From Planctomycetaceae bacterium UBA969 (GTDB lineage: Bacteria; Planctomycetota; Planctomycetia; Gemmatales; Gemmataceae): DNA of 8,231 bases. The notes below the pieces were generated by a model. That model did not search any database, was not told where the DNA came from, and was given only the letters and a program-made list of their open reading frames with translations. The stretch covers positions 11,792 to 20,022 of the forward strand of contig DBCB01000293.1 in assembly GCA_002303765.1 (NCBI GenBank). The letters run 5' to 3'. This document shows positions 7,327 through 8,231 of this stretch, in pieces. Every line of letters starts with the position of its first letter. The stretch's first letter is position 1. The position numbers and the translations under genes are program-made.

Positions 7327-7335
7327 TGTCATAAT
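7327..7335 (+). promoter_or_regulatory. Extended -10 promoter of the secreted protein gene
   Basis: TGtCATAAT differs from the extended -10 consensus by one base. It lies in the spacer between the divergent dehydrogenase and the gene starting at 7373. A start near 7342 would give a leader of about 30 bases. No -35 hexamer is evident. Confidence 0.4.
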
Positions 7336-7372
7336 AGATTGGTTTGTTCTGTAATGATAACGAGAAGTTAAG

Positions 7373-8231
7373 ATGACTAAGAAATTAATAAGCTTTCTTC
7401 TGATTCTACTTGTTTTGCCTATTTCGTTGATGGGGCAAGATACACCCGTTTCGGTAGATAAAGTTAATGTTAGGGTTAAATTTCGAATTCAAGTTTATGG
7501 TGTTGAAAGACTAAGGCAAGTCGATGAGTTGCTTAAATATCTTAAAGCAACTGGCTTCACTTCTACCGATGAAAATCTGTTTGAAAAATTACAAGATGAA
7601 ACTATTAGTTCGTTTGATGGAACTGTACCAATAGGCAAGGAAAGCAAGTGTATCAATCCGAGGTGGATTTATTCTGTAACCAGTTGGCCGGTTGGAAGTG
7701 AGGATCCATATAAGTCTGAAGAGCCAGTTCGAATTGAAATTGAGTTCCAACAATATATGCAAGCTAAGAAACAACATGAATTTTGGGATGATCTCAAAAG
7801 CAGCCTATTTAAAATTGGTTTTGTTGATGCTGTTTCTTATAACCCAGAATTGTTTACACGAATTACAGGAAATCTCATTGGGAAATCATTGCCCATCATT
7901 GATTCCAAAATATTTCCAGAAGCATTAAAAACCGCTGGCGTTTTGGTTACTCCTTTTGCTTTCCCCCGTGTTGTCAAGGTGCATCCTGATTGGCCATTGG
8001 TAAAGGCAAGAGTTATTGAAGACATCAAAGAAAATTCGTTGCGAAAAATGAGCCCCGCTGCTAGAAAAAAACTGGAAGCTACTGAACAGAAACTTGAAAA
8101 ATGGCTATTGGTTTTAAATCATCAACCTCCTGGCCAAAACGAAATTAATGAACTATTCTCCAACCTAAATGATGCCATTGTTGAAGGTGCTAATGGTGCT
8201 TTATTTGAAATCCTTGCAACCCCTGCATCTA
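7373..8231 (+). CDS. Secreted protein of unknown function with two related N-terminal modules (3' end outside window)
   Basis: The frame opened by ATG at 7373 stays open to the window edge, giving 286 residues, and the gene continues beyond. Residues 1-21 are a clear signal peptide (MTKK, hydrophobic stretch, likely cleavage near LMG-QD), so the protein is exported. Two segments look like copies of one domain: about 32-107 and 117-207. Each starts with a beta-strand (VNVRVKFRI; PVRIEIEFQ), then a charged helix ending in GF (YLKATGF; SLFKIGF), then a variable loop and a second strand region. After 207 comes a charged helical stretch (about 210-245, with KKLEATEQKLEKW). I do not recognise a named family. 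From memory, some long planctomycete secreted proteins have similar paired modules and a C-terminal cyclophilin-type domain, but that part would lie outside this window. Only a weak ribosome binding site (GAGAAG) precedes the ATG. Codon use resembles the neighbours. Confidence 0.8.
   Translation, partial: MTKKLISFLLILLVLPISLMGQDTPVSVDKVNVRVKFRIQVYGVERLRQVDELLKYLKATGFTSTDENLFEKLQDETISSFDGTVPIGKESKCINPRWIYSVTSWPVGSEDPYKSEEPVRIEIEFQQYMQAKKQHEFWDDLKSSLFKIGFVDAVSYNPELFTRITGNLIGKSLPIIDSKIFPEALKTAGVLVTPFAFPRVVKVHPDWPLVKARVIEDIKENSLRKMSPAARKKLEATEQKLEKWLLVLNHQPPGQNEINELFSNLNDAIVEGANGALFEILATPAS

Noticed and set aside
7256..7372. Minus-strand promoter for the dehydrogenase
   Set aside because: The reverse strand has AT-rich stretches (such as TTTAATATT) but no hexamer pair or extended -10 good enough to report.
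7589..8028. Several open frames on both strands within the secreted protein gene
   Set aside because: They are shadows of the frame starting at 7373, which has a signal peptide, continuous coding to the edge and a promoter-like element.

Overview
The window looks like ordinary chromosomal DNA of a Gram-negative-type, diderm bacterium, most likely a member of the Planctomycetota with an AT-leaning genome. The main clue is the very large LptD-type outer-membrane protein (1113 residues). It has several OstA-like modules, a proline-rich linker and sequence blocks that I recall from planctomycete LptD proteins, possibly those of Gemmatales relatives. The divergent diacylglycerol-kinase-family protein and the secreted two-module protein at the right edge fit the same picture. 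This assignment rests on memory of family sequences, not on a search.

Layout. Bases 1-1010 hold the 3' part of a ribonuclease E/G gene, which enters from the left. It is followed by a promoter-like extended -10 and, a few bases on, a good intrinsic terminator (1038-1070). Then come lptD (1191-4532, GTG start), a small diacylglycerol-kinase-family gene (4638-5027, GTG start) and an M20 metallopeptidase gene (5043-6449). The last two are 15 bases apart and probably form an operon with its own extended -10 promoter at 4580-4588. A short-chain dehydrogenase (6461-7255) lies on the minus strand, converging on the peptidase gene with only 11 bases between the stop codons. A divergent secreted protein gene begins at 7373 and runs off the right end. 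No tRNA, rRNA, CRISPR array, insertion sequence or phage gene was seen.

How the genes may work together. LptD would insert lipopolysaccharide into the outer membrane. The kinase-family protein would act on lipid at the inner membrane. The peptidase and dehydrogenase are general cytoplasmic enzymes, and RNase E/G handles RNA processing. I see no dedicated multi-gene system. The most useful points are the kinase homologue lacking two catalytic residues, the LptD without cysteines for disulfide bonds, the promoter running straight into a terminator ahead of lptD, and the internally duplicated secreted protein of unknown function.
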